From Arachidicoccus soli (GTDB lineage: Bacteria > Bacteroidota > Bacteroidia > Chitinophagales > Chitinophagaceae): DNA of 64,000 bases. Numbering within the stretch: position 1 is the stretch's first letter; each line of letters starts with the position of its first letter. Of the stretch, positions 1-8,606 are shown piece by piece. The notes under the pieces are model-generated. The model searched no databases and had not been told where the DNA came from. It saw only the letters and a program-made list of their open reading frames with translations. The DNA is taken from the NCBI RefSeq assembly GCF_003600625.1, contig NZ_CP032489.1, forward strand, positions 3,472,001 through 3,536,000, read 5' to 3'. Both the position numbers and the translations under genes were made by a program.

Positions 1-313
1 GTTTAGCCACTACTTTTTTAGCAACAGGCTTCGCTGTTTTTTTAGTTGCTGCTTTCTTAGATGCCACCTTTTTGACAGGCACAGCTTTCTTGGCCGCTAC
101 TTTCTTTGCAACCGGCTTAGCTACTATCTTTTTCGCTGCAGGCTTCGTTGCATTTTTAGGCACTGCTTTTTTGGCAGATACTGCTTTTTTAACTACAGGT
201 TTAGCTGCTACTTTCTTTGCAACTGGTTTAGATGTTGCTTTCTTGGTCGCAGGTTTAGCTGTCTTTACAGCTTTTTTTGCTTTTGCATGAGCAGTCTTCT
301 TTGTAGTAGCCAT
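1..313 (-). CDS. Lys/Ala/Pro-rich basic protein, N-terminal part (cut by window edge)
   Basis: Reading leftwards from the ATG at 313 gives an open frame of at least 104 codons that runs off the window. It consists almost only of short KKA, KPVAKK and AAK repeats, with no hydrophobic segment and no recognisable domain in the visible part. It starts 4 nt after the ileS stop, so it is probably co-transcribed with ileS. Two readings fit. One is a histone H1-like DNA-binding protein. The other, which I slightly favour from gene order, is the basic N-terminal extension of a DksA/TraR-type zinc-finger protein, a gene often found after ileS in this phylum. The missing C-terminus would decide. Confidence 0.7.
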   Translation of the reverse strand, partial: MATTKKTAHAKAKKAVKTAKPATKKATSKPVAKKVAAKPVVKKAVSAKKAVPKNATKPAAKKIVAKPVAKKVAAKKAVPVKKVASKKAATKKTAKPVAKKVVAK

Positions 314-317
314 ACGT

Positions 318-3300
318 TTAAAAGTTTTTAGTAACACTTATTTTTAACATAATGCCGTCTATGTCAATTTCTATTCCATTTTCCAATGTTGTAACAAAAG
401 ATAAGCCATCTGCCAAAAGTTCCGAACAAATGTAAGGATTAAATTTCTCAATTGCGGGCCTAATCTTTTCATCTTCAAGCACCTTAACAAAGATACGGTC
501 AGTTAATTCAAATTTAGATTCTTTTCTAATATTTTGTACACGATTTACAAACATTCTGGCAATGCCTTCCAATTTCAGGTCCTCCGAAATAGTGATATCC
601 AAGGCAACTGTCAAGTTTCCGCTATTAGCCACACTCCAACCTGGTACATCCTCTGCCGTTATGACTACATCTGTTGGACAAATATTGATCATCTCTCCCT
701 CTATAAGCAAATCAAATTTTCCTTGATTTTCCAACAAACCAATATCTTCTTGTGAAAAATTGTCAATAGCTGCTGCGACAGATTTCATTTTCCCACCCAA
801 CCTTTTGCCCAACGCTTTGAAGTCGGCCTTTATTTTTTTACGAATGATACCGTGAGCGTCTGTAATATATTCAACTTCCTTGATATTTGTCTCAGATTTT
901 ATTAAATCTTCTATTTTTTCTAGTTGATTTTGCATTTCTGGGTTCAAAACAGGTATCAAAACTTTCTGTAAGGGCTGACGAACAATGATATTTTCTTTCT
1001 TTCTTAATGAAAGAATTAGAGAAGAAAAGCTTTGCGCCAATAGCATTCTTTCTTCTAAAGAGTTATCTATACATGCTTCATTTGCTTTCGGATAATCTCC
1101 GTGATGTACAGTCTCTATTGAAAACCTATGGCTAACAGCATTTAGGTTTCTAAAAATTTCATCGCTGAAAAAAGGAGAAAGTGGCGCCATTAATCTAACC
1201 ACAGTTTCTAAACATTCGTATAGCGTTTGGTAAGCGGCAATTTTATCCTGCTCATATTCCCCTTTCCAGAAACGGCGACGGCAAAGACGTACATACCAAT
1301 TACTTAATTGTTCATCTACAAACTCTTCAATTGCACGAAAGGCGATTGTTGGTTCGTAATCGTCTAAATTAGTTGTGACTTTTTTGATTAAAGAATGTAA
1401 ACTTGAAAGAATCCATTGGTCAATTTCAGGTCTATCTTTAACAGATATATTATCCTCTTTGTAAGCAAACCCGTCTACATTGGCATACAAAGCGAAAAAC
1501 TGATAGGTATTATATAAGGTGCCGAAAAACTTACGCTGTACTTCTTTGATGCCATCCAGATCAAATTTCAAATTATCCCAGGGAGATGCGTTCGTCATTA
1601 AATACCAGCGCGTTGCATCAGCACTATATTTGTCGATTGTTTCAAAAGGGTCAATGGTATTACCCAAACGTTTCGACATTTTGTTTCCATATTTGTCCAG
1701 CACCAATCCGTTAGAAACGACTGTTTTATAAGCCAATCCCGGATATTTTTCATCTGAGACTTCTATGCCTGAATTTTTCAATTCCTCTTGCACATCCTCT
1801 TTCAATAAAGCACTGATGGCGTGTAAAGTATAAAACCATCCACGCGTCTGATCTACACCTTCACAAATAAAATCTGCAGGATAATTGTCCGCAAAAATTT
1901 CTTTATTTTCAAAAGGAAAATGCCATTGCGCAAAAGGCATGGCGCCACTGTCGAACCAGACGTCTATTAAGTCAGAAACCCGTTTCATTGGTTTTCCTGA
2001 TGGAGAAAGCAAGGTAATTTTATCTACAAATGGTTTATGTAAATCAAGATTTTCATTTCCGAAATCAAGACCTACATTTAATGCTTTTGCATTTTCTACT
2101 TCTTTTCTTAACTCTTCTATACTGCCGATACACAACTCTTCTGCCCCATCTTCGGTGCGCCAAACAGGCAAAGGTGTTCCCCAAAAACGAGAGCGGCTTA
2201 AATTCCAATCTACCATATTTTCCAACCAGTTGCCAAAACGACCTTCGCCCGTAGACTTTGGTTTCCAGTTGATGGTTTTATTCAGTCCGACCATTCTATC
2301 TTTCAATGCCGTAGTTTTGATAAACCAAGCGTCTAAAGGATAATATAAAATCGGCTTATCAGTACGCCAGCAATGCGGATAACTATGTTCGTATTTTTCT
2401 ACTTTAAAAGCACGGTTTTCTTTTTTCAGCTTTACGCAGATGTCCACATTGACATCCACATAATTGGGATCATCTTTGTAGTTTTTGACAAAGCGATGAC
2501 TAAATTCTCCCAAACCATCAATAAATTTCCCTTCTCTATCTACCATTATTAATACACCAATGGCATATTTCTGGCCAATTTTATAGTCATCGGCACCAAA
2601 AGCGGGCGCTGTATGCACAATACCTGTTCCATCTTCAGTGGTAACGAAATCACCTAATAATACTTTAAAAGCATTTGGATTATCAGTTTGATTCGCTTCG
2701 AAAGGCATTAATTGTTCGTACCCAATCCCTTCTAAATCCTTTCCCTTAAAAGTTTTTAATATTTTCCAATCGAGATGTTTCTTTTTAGAAGTGCTGTTGG
2801 AGAATATTTCTGCATCCCCTATTTCTAGAGTTTGGTTCAAAGGGTTCTCAAAATATTTATGAAATAATGCTTTGGCTATCACCACATTGCAATCCAATTC
2901 TGTATAAGGATTTTTAGTTTTCACCAACAAATAATCGATATTTGGTCCAACCGTTAATCCTAAATTGGATGGCAGGGTCCAGGGCGTGGTTGTCCAGGCC
3001 ATCAGTCCAATTTCTCCTTCCATTCCTTCAAAAAGGAATTTGGATTTTTGATTTTTAACCACATTAAATATGACAGTAGCCGAAGTATCTTTGACATCCT
3101 TGTAAGTACCCGGTTGATTCAACTCATGGGAACTTAAACCAGTCCCTGCTGCAGGGGAATAGGGCTGTATACTAATACTCTCATATAACAACCCCTTGTT
3201 ATATAATTTCTTTAACAACCACCAAAGCGATTCAATATAATTATTTTCAAAGGTGATGTAAGGATTTTTTAGATCTACCCAGTAACCCATTTTGGTGGTG

Positions 3301-3731
3301 AGTAAATCCCATTCTTTTTTATACCGCAGCACCGCTTCGCGGCATTTTTTGTTATAATATTCAACAGTAACTTCATTGCCGAATTTATCCTTTTTCCCCG
3401 TGCCGATATCTTCTTTGGTAATACCCAATTCTTTTTCTACCCCCAACTCTACCGGCAAACCATGGGTATCCCACCCGCCCTTGCGTTGTACCTGGAAACC
3501 CTGCATCGTTTTATAACGGCAAACCATATCTTTAATCGTACGTGAAATCACGTGATGAATACCAGGCATTCCATTCGCGCTTGGCGGGCCTTCATAAAAA
3601 ACGAAAGAAGGCGCTCCTTCTTTTAAAGAAATGCTTTTCTCAAATGCCTTTTGAGACTGCCATTTTTCCAATATCTCTTTTTCGATATTGGGTAAATCCA
3701 ACGATGAAAACTCTTTATACTTAGTAGCCAT
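318..3731 (-). CDS. ileS: Isoleucyl-tRNA synthetase, eukaryote-like type 2 (IleRS2)
   Basis: Charges tRNA-Ile with isoleucine in the cytosol; 1137 aa. I start it at the ATG at 3731 (MATKYKEF) because the 24 codons upstream look unlike the family and the promoter -7 box lies inside them. The class I signature reads GIHH at residues 57-60 (GPPSANGMPGIHH), followed by GWDTHGLPVELGVEKELG, typical of the IleRS2 branch. The CP1 editing domain has TTPWTLPSNLGL, and the KMSKR loop is near residue 685. An anticodon-binding domain and long C-terminal region follow. The GXHH order instead of HXGH is a natural variant reported in some IleRS2 enzymes with very strong mupirocin resistance; that phenotype is inferred here. 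Confidence 0.96.
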   Translation of the reverse strand: MATKYKEFSSLDLPNIEKEILEKWQSQKAFEKSISLKEGAPSFVFYEGPPSANGMPGIHHVISRTIKDMVCRYKTMQGFQVQRKGGWDTHGLPVELGVEKELGITKEDIGTGKKDKFGNEVTVEYYNKKCREAVLRYKKEWDLLTTKMGYWVDLKNPYITFENNYIESLWWLLKKLYNKGLLYESISIQPYSPAAGTGLSSHELNQPGTYKDVKDTSATVIFNVVKNQKSKFLFEGMEGEIGLMAWTTTPWTLPSNLGLTVGPNIDYLLVKTKNPYTELDCNVVIAKALFHKYFENPLNQTLEIGDAEIFSNSTSKKKHLDWKILKTFKGKDLEGIGYEQLMPFEANQTDNPNAFKVLLGDFVTTEDGTGIVHTAPAFGADDYKIGQKYAIGVLIMVDREGKFIDGLGEFSHRFVKNYKDDPNYVDVNVDICVKLKKENRAFKVEKYEHSYPHCWRTDKPILYYPLDAWFIKTTALKDRMVGLNKTINWKPKSTGEGRFGNWLENMVDWNLSRSRFWGTPLPVWRTEDGAEELCIGSIEELRKEVENAKALNVGLDFGNENLDLHKPFVDKITLLSPSGKPMKRVSDLIDVWFDSGAMPFAQWHFPFENKEIFADNYPADFICEGVDQTRGWFYTLHAISALLKEDVQEELKNSGIEVSDEKYPGLAYKTVVSNGLVLDKYGNKMSKRLGNTIDPFETIDKYSADATRWYLMTNASPWDNLKFDLDGIKEVQRKFFGTLYNTYQFFALYANVDGFAYKEDNISVKDRPEIDQWILSSLHSLIKKVTTNLDDYEPTIAFRAIEEFVDEQLSNWYVRLCRRRFWKGEYEQDKIAAYQTLYECLETVVRLMAPLSPFFSDEIFRNLNAVSHRFSIETVHHGDYPKANEACIDNSLEERMLLAQSFSSLILSLRKKENIIVRQPLQKVLIPVLNPEMQNQLEKIEDLIKSETNIKEVEYITDAHGIIRKKIKADFKALGKRLGGKMKSVAAAIDNFSQEDIGLLENQGKFDLLIEGEMINICPTDVVITAEDVPGWSVANSGNLTVALDITISEDLKLEGIARMFVNRVQNIRKESKFELTDRIFVKVLEDEKIRPAIEKFNPYICSELLADGLSFVTTLENGIEIDIDGIMLKISVTKNF

Positions 3732-3767
3732 AGATAATATTAGCCTAAAATTTCGATAAAATGTTTG

Positions 3768-3775
3768 CAAAGTTA
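3768..3775 (-). promoter_or_regulatory. Promoter -7 box for ileS
   Basis: On the minus strand the sequence is TAACTTTG, a perfect match to the Bacteroidota -7 element TAnnTTTG. It lies about 36 nt upstream of the chosen ileS start. A TTG lies 25 bp further upstream, longer than the usual 17-23 bp spacer, so only the -7 box is well supported. Confidence 0.5.
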
Positions 3776-3953
3776 TGAATATTTTACGATTTATCATATG
3801 CAAGGAAATGCTAAGAAAATAATGACCGGCTTATATATAGCAAATAATCCTAAAGTAATAATTTATTTCCCTTCAAATGAAAACCTTTTCATAATTATTT
3901 ATCTACCTTCACTTTATTTAAAAAAGAAATCTACATAATCACAATTTCATCGC

Positions 3954-6104
3954 ATGTTTATAAGAAAAATATCTCCCATTTTTTTATGTCTTATAATTAC
4001 TTCCCTTTTTTGGGTTCCTAATTTAAAAGGCCAGAGGGTTAATAACGCAGAAAATGCGGCCCTTGCGAAAATCGAAAATCATATTGTTACAGATATTCAT
4101 TCAGAAATTGGAAATATAAAATCCTATGATAATAATGTTGACTCAATCATGCATCTCTTAAGAAAAGACGGTTCTTTTGATTTGATAAATTATGCAGACA
4201 AAAGTGTAAGTATTTGGGAACCTTCCAATCATTTAAAAAATATCTTAGCCTTTGCGACTGCTTATAGTTTCCCGAAGAGTAAATATTACATAAGCCAACC
4301 TGTATATAGTGAAATATGTCAATCACTTCGTTATTGGAATAGGCTAGATCCTATTTGCCCAAATTGGTGGTTCAACGAAATTAATTGTCCACAAATATTA
4401 GGACAAATAATGTTATTGATGAATGCTGAAAAACCTTTACCCAAGGAATTGCAGGACTCTTTGATAAATAAAATGAAGCGTGGTGATATGTATAAGCAAA
4501 AGGGAGCCAATAAAATAGACATCGCCATGCACAATTTATATCAAGCGCTTCTTGTAAAAGATACGACGCTTCTAAGTGCTGCAGTTGGTCAATGTTTTGA
4601 GCCCATTGCCTTTACAACCAAAGAAGGTATCCAATACGATTATTCTTATTTTCAACATGGACCGCAGTTACAAATTAGTTCCTATGGCCTCACTCTTTTG
4701 GTGGATGAGTATAAAATTGCCGCTTATGTTAGAAATACCAGGTGGAAGATTTCCGCAGAAAAAGAACAAATATTAAATACCTTTTTCAAGGATGTCTATC
4801 TAAAAACACTTAGAGGAAAGTATTCCGACTTTAATGTTTTAGGTAGAAGAATATCCCGAATAAATTTTGTAGATGCAAGGCCTGCTATAGATGCGCATGC
4901 ACTAAGTAACGTATTGCTAAATGCGCAATTAGTCGACTCAAAGGACAGTCTTTTTTATCAAAACACTTTTGACAAGGTATATGGGAATAAATCACCTAGT
5001 TACCAAGTAAAGCCTCAAAATATTGGCTTTTGGATAGGCGGCTATATGTTGCATATTCGACCAGGATATCTTTTTTCAGTAAGATGTAATTCTGTAAGAA
5101 CTTATAAAACCGAATCCGGCAATGGCGAGAATTTGTTGGCTAGAACTATGAGTGATGGCGCCACAAATATTCAGCGAAATGGCGATGAATATTATAATAT
5201 TTTTCCATTGTGGGAATATGATAAAATACCCGGTGTAACCTGTAGAGATTATCCAAAGGATCTTCCACAAATCAAACAATGGGGTTATTTTGGCAGCACC
5301 TCTTTTGTAGGTGAGGTATCCGATGGTTTGTATGGAGCAAGTGTATATGAACAAAATTTCGATAGTGTAAAAGCACAAAAAGGTTATTTCTTTTTTGACA
5401 AATATGTCGTTTGTTTGGGTTCAGGCATTCAATCAAATGCATCGGAAAATATTACAACAACCGTAAATCAAAGTTGGTTAAGAAGCAAAGTTTATTCTTC
5501 CAAAGGATTATTAAAAACAGAAGACGATAAGCTTTCATTTACCTCCAATGAAAATAACTGGCTTTGGCAAGACAGCATTGGTTATTATTTTCCCAAAGGT
5601 GGCAATCTTGCAATAAAACAGACATTTGAAAAAGGAAACTGGAACAATATCAACAATTCTTTTGCTAAAGAAGATACTGTAAGCGGGAATGTTTTTAAAG
5701 CCTGGTTTAATCATGGGAGCAAAATCAAAAATGGTCGTTATGCATATATTGTAGCACCGGCAATTGGTTTAAAAGAAATGAAACAGAGCACTATGAAAGT
5801 TATTTCTATTGTGGATAATAACGAAAGCGTGCAAGCTGTTTACAATAATAACATAAAAATCTTGCAAGCCATCTTCTACAAGGCTGGAGAAATCAATTAT
5901 AAAAAGATTTCTTTATCAGTCGATAAGCCATGTATTCTGTTATTAAAAAAATCTACAAATGGGTCCTTTCTACTATCTATTGCGGATCCTACTCATTTAC
6001 TTAAATCTATTAACATCCAATTGAATAATAAAAAAATTAAATGTATACTTCCCGCAGGGAACTTTGCGGGTAAAACCTTGCAATACAATATCGGAATACT
6101 TTAA
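3954..6104 (+). CDS. Polysaccharide lyase family 8 enzyme, secreted
   Basis: Predicted beta-elimination lyase of uronic-acid polysaccharides (the family contains hyaluronate, chondroitin AC and xanthan lyases); 716 aa with an N-terminal signal peptide ending near residue 26. PL8 landmarks are in order: NWW at 137-139 (aromatic patch), GANK with Asn186, then Phe-Gln-His235 and Tyr244. The Asn-His and His-Tyr spacings (49 and 9) are almost those of streptococcal hyaluronate lyase, so the Asn/His/Tyr catalytic set appears intact. The rest is the beta-sandwich C-terminal half. It is divergent from ileS and has no SusC/SusD neighbour. The substrate cannot be read from the sequence. Confidence 0.88.
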   Translation: MFIRKISPIFLCLIITSLFWVPNLKGQRVNNAENAALAKIENHIVTDIHSEIGNIKSYDNNVDSIMHLLRKDGSFDLINYADKSVSIWEPSNHLKNILAFATAYSFPKSKYYISQPVYSEICQSLRYWNRLDPICPNWWFNEINCPQILGQIMLLMNAEKPLPKELQDSLINKMKRGDMYKQKGANKIDIAMHNLYQALLVKDTTLLSAAVGQCFEPIAFTTKEGIQYDYSYFQHGPQLQISSYGLTLLVDEYKIAAYVRNTRWKISAEKEQILNTFFKDVYLKTLRGKYSDFNVLGRRISRINFVDARPAIDAHALSNVLLNAQLVDSKDSLFYQNTFDKVYGNKSPSYQVKPQNIGFWIGGYMLHIRPGYLFSVRCNSVRTYKTESGNGENLLARTMSDGATNIQRNGDEYYNIFPLWEYDKIPGVTCRDYPKDLPQIKQWGYFGSTSFVGEVSDGLYGASVYEQNFDSVKAQKGYFFFDKYVVCLGSGIQSNASENITTTVNQSWLRSKVYSSKGLLKTEDDKLSFTSNENNWLWQDSIGYYFPKGGNLAIKQTFEKGNWNNINNSFAKEDTVSGNVFKAWFNHGSKIKNGRYAYIVAPAIGLKEMKQSTMKVISIVDNNESVQAVYNNNIKILQAIFYKAGEINYKKISLSVDKPCILLLKKSTNGSFLLSIADPTHLLKSINIQLNNKKIKCILPAGNFAGKTLQYNIGIL

Positions 6105-6161
6105 TCTATACTTAAGCATTGTTTGCCTGGGTTAAAATAGAAAATTTTGCCCAACAATGTA

Positions 6162-6169
6162 TATTTTTG
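6162..6169 (+). promoter_or_regulatory. Promoter -7 box abutting the HD-hydrolase start
   Basis: TATTTTTG matches TAnnTTTG and ends only 4 nt before the ATG at 6174, so the transcript would begin at or just inside the start codon. No good -33 TTTG lies 17-23 bp upstream, so the call is tentative. Confidence 0.35.
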
Positions 6170-6173
6170 CCAA

Positions 6174-7406
6174 ATGCCAACAGTGCGCAAAATAATTAAT
6201 GACCCGGTACATGGTTTTATTACCATCAACCACCCACTATTATTTAAAATAATAGAGCATCCCTATTTTCAACGTTTGCGGCGCATTAAGCAAATGGCGA
6301 TGGCTAGTTATGTATATCCCGGTGCGGTGCATACAAGATTGCATCATGCTTTAGGCGCCTATCACCTAATGTGTTGTGCCGTTAAAGAGCTGAAAGATAA
6401 AGATATTCCCATTTCCCAGGAAGAAGAACTTGCTGTAAAATGCGCCATTCTCTTACACGACATTGGTCATGGCCCCTTTTCCCATGCATTGGAACATATT
6501 TTAGTTGAAGGCGTTCATCACGAGAGTCTAAGCTTGAAAATAATGCAAGCGATGAACGAAGAATTTAATGGAGCGCTGGATTTAACAATTGATATTTTTA
6601 CAGGGAAATATGCTAAACCTTTTCTTCATCAACTAATTAGCGGACAATTAGATATGGATAGAATGGATTATTTATCCCGCGATAGTTTTTTTACAGGCGT
6701 AAGTGAGGGAGTAATCGGCTATGATCGAATCCTAAAAATGTTGGCTGTAAAAGATAATCAGCTTGTAGTGGAAGAAAAAGGTGTACATAGTGTAGAGAAA
6801 TTTCTAATTGCCCGCAGGCAAATGTATTGGCAGGTTTATTTGCATAAAACAGTGATTTCAGCAGAAAAAATGCTGGTACACATACTCAAAAGAGCAAAGG
6901 AGATTTTTGTCGAAACAGATAAAAATATTGTTCTGCATTCTCCACTCGATTATTTCTTTGGAAAATTTGATGGTAAAATAGATTTTAAATCATTGAACTT
7001 ATTTTGTCAGTTGGATGATAACGATATTGAATTTGCCATAAAAAAATGGAGCCAACACCCTGACAGCGTATTATCTGGTTTGAGTACTTGGTTGCTCAAT
7101 AGAGCGCTCTTAAAATGCAAGCTACAAACCCATCCATTTGAAGAAGATTATATAAAAGAGAAAAAAGAAAAGATAGCTTCCAAATTCAATTTAACAAAAG
7201 AGGAAGTGGGCTATTTTGTTTTTACAGGCGATACGACCAATACGACTTATCAATTAGGGGATGAAAATATCCTAATATTATTTAAAAATGGGCAGGTGCA
7301 AGATATTTCTTCTATTGAAAACGCACTTATACAACAAACACTTTCCACCCCAGTGAAAAAATTCTACATTTGTTTCCCTAAGGGACAAACAACGGTAAAT
7401 ATTTAA
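6174..7406 (+). CDS. HD-domain phosphohydrolase (dGTPase/SAMHD1-like)
   Basis: Metal-dependent HD-superfamily phosphohydrolase of 410 aa. It starts with KIINDPVHGFI, the signature of the SAMHD1/YdhJ-like group, followed by the metal ligands in HTRLHHALGAYHL and the HD pair in LLHDIGHGPFSHALEH; QLDMDRMDYLSRDSF supplies the distal Asp. The likely activity is hydrolysis of (deoxy)nucleoside triphosphates, but the substrate is unproven. The ATG at 6174 is chosen over a TTG 27 nt upstream because conserved sequence begins directly after it. It lies 15 nt before lpxD on the same strand, a gene order common in Bacteroidota. Confidence 0.9.
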   Translation: MPTVRKIINDPVHGFITINHPLLFKIIEHPYFQRLRRIKQMAMASYVYPGAVHTRLHHALGAYHLMCCAVKELKDKDIPISQEEELAVKCAILLHDIGHGPFSHALEHILVEGVHHESLSLKIMQAMNEEFNGALDLTIDIFTGKYAKPFLHQLISGQLDMDRMDYLSRDSFFTGVSEGVIGYDRILKMLAVKDNQLVVEEKGVHSVEKFLIARRQMYWQVYLHKTVISAEKMLVHILKRAKEIFVETDKNIVLHSPLDYFFGKFDGKIDFKSLNLFCQLDDNDIEFAIKKWSQHPDSVLSGLSTWLLNRALLKCKLQTHPFEEDYIKEKKEKIASKFNLTKEEVGYFVFTGDTTNTTYQLGDENILILFKNGQVQDISSIENALIQQTLSTPVKKFYICFPKGQTTVNI

Positions 7407-7421
7407 AATAAATTATCATAC

Positions 7422-8462
7422 ATGCAGTTTTCAGCAGCACAAATAGCTAGTATTATTAACGCTCAAATCGAAGGAAATGAACAGGCAGAAATTAACAGTT
7501 TTAATAATATTGAAGCGGCTAAAGAAGGAGATCTTAGCTTTTTAGCCAATCCCAAATACGAGGATTTTATTTACAGTTCTAAAGCATCGGTTATTATTGT
7601 AAACCAAAGTTTGCAACTGAAACAAAAAGTATCCGCTACCTTATTGCGGGTAGAAGATGCATACGCAGCTTTTGCTACTTTGTTAAAGCTATATGAGGAT
7701 ATGCGTAGCAAAAAGCTGAATGGCATTGAAACGAATTCATATATCGCAGAAACTGCAAAAATTGGCGAAGATGTATATATTGGCTCCTTTTCTTATGTTA
7801 GCGAAAAGGCTCTTATCGGTAAAAACACAAAAATATATCCGGGCTGCTTTATAGGAGAAAACGTAAAAATTGGTGAAAACACTATTCTATATCCGGGAGT
7901 AAAAATTTATCATGAATGTATTTTAGGAAATAATATAATTATACATGCAGGAACCATTATTGGCGCAGATGGTTTTGGTTTTGCACCACAGCCAGACGGC
8001 AGTTATCAAAAAGTTCCTCAAATTGGCCATGTAATTATTGAAGATAATGTAGAAATCGGTGCCAACACAACTATTGATCGTGCAACACTCAATGCGACAA
8101 TTATAAAAAATGGTGCAAAAATTGACAATCTGGTACAAATTGCACACAATGTGGAAGTCGGTCAAAACACCGGTATCGCAGCACAAGTGGGGATTAGTGG
8201 CAGCACCAAAATTGGGAAAAATGTTATGATAGCAGGACAAGCAGGCATCGCTGGGCATCTGAACATTGGAGATAAGACCATCATTACGGCACAAAGCGGA
8301 GTTGCAAAATCGGTAAAATCAAAAGATATTGTTTTAACCGGCTCTCCAGCATTTGATCATTCATCCAATAGGCGTAGTGAGGTCATTTTTCGTCATTTAC
8401 CAGAATTAGAAAAAAGAATTATTGAACTGGAAAAACTGGTCAAAGAATTGTCAAAACAATAA
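7422..8462 (+). CDS. lpxD: UDP-3-O-(3-hydroxyacyl)glucosamine N-acyltransferase
   Basis: Third step of lipid A synthesis: transfers an N-linked 3-hydroxyacyl chain from acyl-ACP onto UDP-3-O-acylglucosamine at the inner membrane. 346 aa. The N-terminal uridine-binding domain (about 1-100) is followed by a long left-handed beta-helix of hexapeptide repeats (about 105-310) and a C-terminal helix. The catalytic histidine is visible as His241 in QIAHNVEVG, essentially the position in E. coli LpxD. It lies between the HD hydrolase and lpxC-fabZ, with a 144-nt gap to the latter. Confidence 0.97.
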   Translation: MQFSAAQIASIINAQIEGNEQAEINSFNNIEAAKEGDLSFLANPKYEDFIYSSKASVIIVNQSLQLKQKVSATLLRVEDAYAAFATLLKLYEDMRSKKLNGIETNSYIAETAKIGEDVYIGSFSYVSEKALIGKNTKIYPGCFIGENVKIGENTILYPGVKIYHECILGNNIIIHAGTIIGADGFGFAPQPDGSYQKVPQIGHVIIEDNVEIGANTTIDRATLNATIIKNGAKIDNLVQIAHNVEVGQNTGIAAQVGISGSTKIGKNVMIAGQAGIAGHLNIGDKTIITAQSGVAKSVKSKDIVLTGSPAFDHSSNRRSEVIFRHLPELEKRIIELEKLVKELSKQ

Positions 8463-8491
8463 TTATATCTCCTTTACCGGCAAACATGACG

Positions 8492-8499
8492 TAAATTTG
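8492..8499 (+). promoter_or_regulatory. Possible -7 box upstream of lpxC-fabZ
   Basis: TAAATTTG lies in the lpxD-lpxC gap and would give a leader of roughly 100 nt. There is no clear -33 partner, so this is a weak call. Confidence 0.3.
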
Positions 8500-8606
8500 C
8501 CCCTTTATAAATATTCAAAAAGCGATTTTTGTACTAATTTAGAAATCATTTATCCTAAATAACGATAGCAATATTGTTCAAAGAGGCTTTATTACTTAGA
8601 TAGATT

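Noticed and set aside
72-290. Open frame on the plus strand rich in Ala/Thr/Phe
   Set aside because: It is the complement of the Lys/Ala repeat gene on the minus strand; the repeated composition keeps both strands open.
7923-8294. 123-codon minus-strand frame inside lpxD
   Set aside because: Shadow of the hexapeptide repeat coding sequence on the other strand.
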